From Datnioides undecimradiatus (taxonomy: Eukaryota > Chordata > Actinopteri > Lobotiformes > Datnioididae), in NCBI GenBank assembly GCA_008933995.1, contig WARS01000013.1, positions 248,001 to 312,000 on the forward strand: a stretch of DNA of 64,000 nt, in the 5' to 3' direction. The notes beneath the pieces are model-generated. The model made no database searches. It saw nothing but the letters and a program-made list of their open reading frames with translations, and had not been told where the DNA came from. This document shows positions 62,001-64,000 of this stretch, piece after piece (position 1 is the stretch's first letter; each line of letters starts with the position of its first letter). Made by a program: the position numbers and the translations under genes.

Positions 62001-64000
62001 GCTCCGTGTAGGACTCTCACATCTGTCCCTGTAGTTATCTTCTGACTACACTTTATTTACTCACTCCTTTCAGGGCTTTTGTATTTTTCCCTCCTTCACC
62101 TAGGCTCTTTACAGAACATGGAACATCCATTTGCTGTTTGTAATGGGACTGCGCTGACTTATGGCAAAAGACTGATGTTTGGAAAAAGTCTGATTTTGGT
62201 CCTTTCATACTTGCAGTGAGCAGTGACTTACTGTACGAAGCTTTCAAAGAAAAGTGAAAAGCAATTGATTATCTGAGACAGAGGCTGCAGCGTCATTTTA
62301 CTTGGCAACATTAACACGGACAATAAACTGCTCAGTTTCGGGGGAACCATGTTGCGGACATGCCCGCGTTGCACCATAATACAAGTTCATGCACGCGGGG
62401 TGACTTGGTTTGCGTGAGGAACCGTCCAGTGAGACATGCTCACATGCCTCAGCGTCCGGAGGTCAGTCCTGGTATTTGTCAACTCATTGGAATTCTGCGA
62501 GCCAGGTAGGAGAGGAAGCTCATGGCGTGAAATTGTCATCGCAGCGCACCGCAGAGGACCTGAGGGACGTGGGTCAGCTGTCAACCAAATGACAGGGTTG
62601 TCCGATCCTTGACTGCCTCCCTGGGCGCACATGTCTCGGTGGCACACACTCCCCTGCCAGGAGGCAGCGTAGCACAGCCGTCCTAAGCTGTTGTGGCTTA
62701 TGTTGGGATCCGTGCAGCCGCCTGTTGTGACATCTTTCTCAAGTTTTTAACCCGGTCGCAGTCTCTTCCCTGTGCAAGTCCAAAGCCCCGACATTGATAT
62801 CACTTGAAGATTGATAAAGGCTGCGCTGCAACTGGCTGGATGCACGGACACACGGTGCAAGACTGCCTGCATCGACAGCAATGGATTATTCTGATCCGGA
62901 GATATAAAGAAAATGAACTATTGATTGAAGAAATCAATAAAAGCTGGATTTTAGATGCGAAAGCTGAACTACGCTTTCTTTACTAAATGCATCCAGCAAA
63001 CAGCTGAGAGGAAAGATGGAAATTCAGCGCCGCATTAATGCAGCCGTGTCAAATATATCTGATTTCCACCGCAGCTGCAGGATAGTGGTCACAACTTTTA
63101 CAGAATCCCACTTTCTTCGTCCGACTGCTCGCACTTTAGCGTTGATTTGAAATAACACAGAGCTCGGTTGGTTTAAAAGATCCTGGGCCAGAAAGACACT
63201 TAAATCCCCCAATAAGCTACAGTAGCAACCGGGCCTGACAGCAAATCTTCGACTTAAAGCTGACGTGAAAGTGAATAGCTCTCACCCAAGCCTCTGGTTT
63301 GACAAAACTATATTTGCTTTTAATCTTCTTATTGAGTCCAATGCTGGCCTTTTAAAGACCAATTGAAAAAATGTAAATCACATACAAATGAGGAGTAATT
63401 CTGATTTCCTCAGTCCGCTTGTCCCTCAGTGACCATATCCAATTTTCGGAGTTATATTATCAGACTTGGTGAAGTGGTCAGTGCAGTAAAAGGAGCTAAT
63501 ATCTGCCAGACCAGCTGCTCTGCTGGGGCACAGAGAAAGCTTGAATCATACTCTGCTCTGTTACCCCATTTAAATGGACAGACTGGAGCTAATTTTAAAT
63601 AAAGTCTAATTACGGACATGCTTTTGAAACGAAGAGAAACATAAGCTGGGGCCTACCATCTACCAGCAATTATTCTGTGCCATAAAATGGAGCGAAACAG
63701 GCTGCGACGCATTAATCTCTCTTTTGACTTTCTGCGGACCGTGTGAAGTCAAAGTTCACAGGTCACATAATCCCCCCCCCCCCTTTTTTGAAATATTTAT
63801 CTTGCACGTCGCGCGACTGCGAAACAACGGTTTCAAAGCATGCGCGCGGCCTCCATCATAAAGCACTGTCAAGGAATAAACCAACCTCCTGCCAAGTACC
63901 CCCAAAATTAAATATTGAACCACTGAAATGGGAATAATTCAAATGTATATGATTTATATAATATATTCGGCCCCGTGAATGAGGGTGGAACACGGATGAC
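59061..64000. other. Right-hand intergenic sequence, no gene recognised
   Basis: Nearly 5 kb with short unrecognised open frames. A CpG-containing cluster at about 59680-59810, an 8-bp inverted repeat at 60196-60224 and a C run at 63772-63783 are the visible features. No exon reaching the right edge was identified. Confidence 0.55.
60868..60935 (-). repeat. Possible short dispersed-repeat remnant
   Basis: On the minus strand this reads AAGTCAATTCAAGG, then AATTTATTTATAAAGGTGCT, then AACACACGGGGTCATTGTAA. This resembles the common fish repeat that begins TCAATTCAA-TTTATTTGTATAGC. The match is short and imperfect. Confidence 0.35.

Noticed and set aside
23827..64000. First exons of igsf21, the gene expected next to ARHGEF10L by mammalian synteny
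   Set aside because: No signal-peptide exon or Ig-domain motif was found by eye on either strand; it may lie beyond the window.
1..64000. CRISPR arrays, operons, phage or bacterial defence-like systems
   Set aside because: No spaced direct repeats or compact gene clusters; the window is vertebrate nuclear DNA.

Overview
The window looks like vertebrate nuclear DNA, most likely from a ray-finned (teleost) fish. The evidence is a spliced vertebrate gene with large introns and GT-AG boundaries, fragments of fish-type non-LTR retrotransposons, abundant microsatellites, and no dense prokaryote-like gene packing. The species cannot be told from the sequence alone.

The one gene that can be supported is the 3' part of arhgef10l (Rho guanine nucleotide exchange factor 10-like, GrinchGEF), on the + strand. 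Seven consecutive coding exons (2814-2900, 6984-7195, 8053-8210, 10470-10612, 18067-18238, 22616-22738, 23276-23826) join in frame with compatible phases. They encode 481 residues ending in a natural TGA. This is the C-terminal beta-propeller (WD40-like) half of the protein; the DH and PH exchange-factor domains must lie upstream of position 1 or in the first 2.8 kb, where no further exon was recognised. The exon products line up without a gap against my memory of human ARHGEF10L.

From about 23.8 kb to the right edge (40 kb) no exon of any gene was recognised. This stretch holds a 409-bp TTCTG pentanucleotide array (31871-32279), an A-poor strand that produces long artificial ORFs. It also holds two degraded LINE fragments (48914-49990 on -, about 50805-51282 on +), other dispersed-repeat candidates (about 32740-33180, 34835-35530, 45720-45930), a near-perfect CTCF-type motif at 45831-45845, a perfect 12-bp hairpin at 58415-58442, and a CpG-rich patch at about 58.0-59.1 kb. 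A third LINE, with an altered catalytic motif and an internal deletion, sits in an arhgef10l intron (11084 to about 12430, - strand).

I found no CRISPR array, tRNA, rRNA, operon, viral gene or previously undescribed system. The remaining sequence is intron and intergenic DNA whose function, if any (for example conserved regulatory elements), can only be judged by cross-species alignment.
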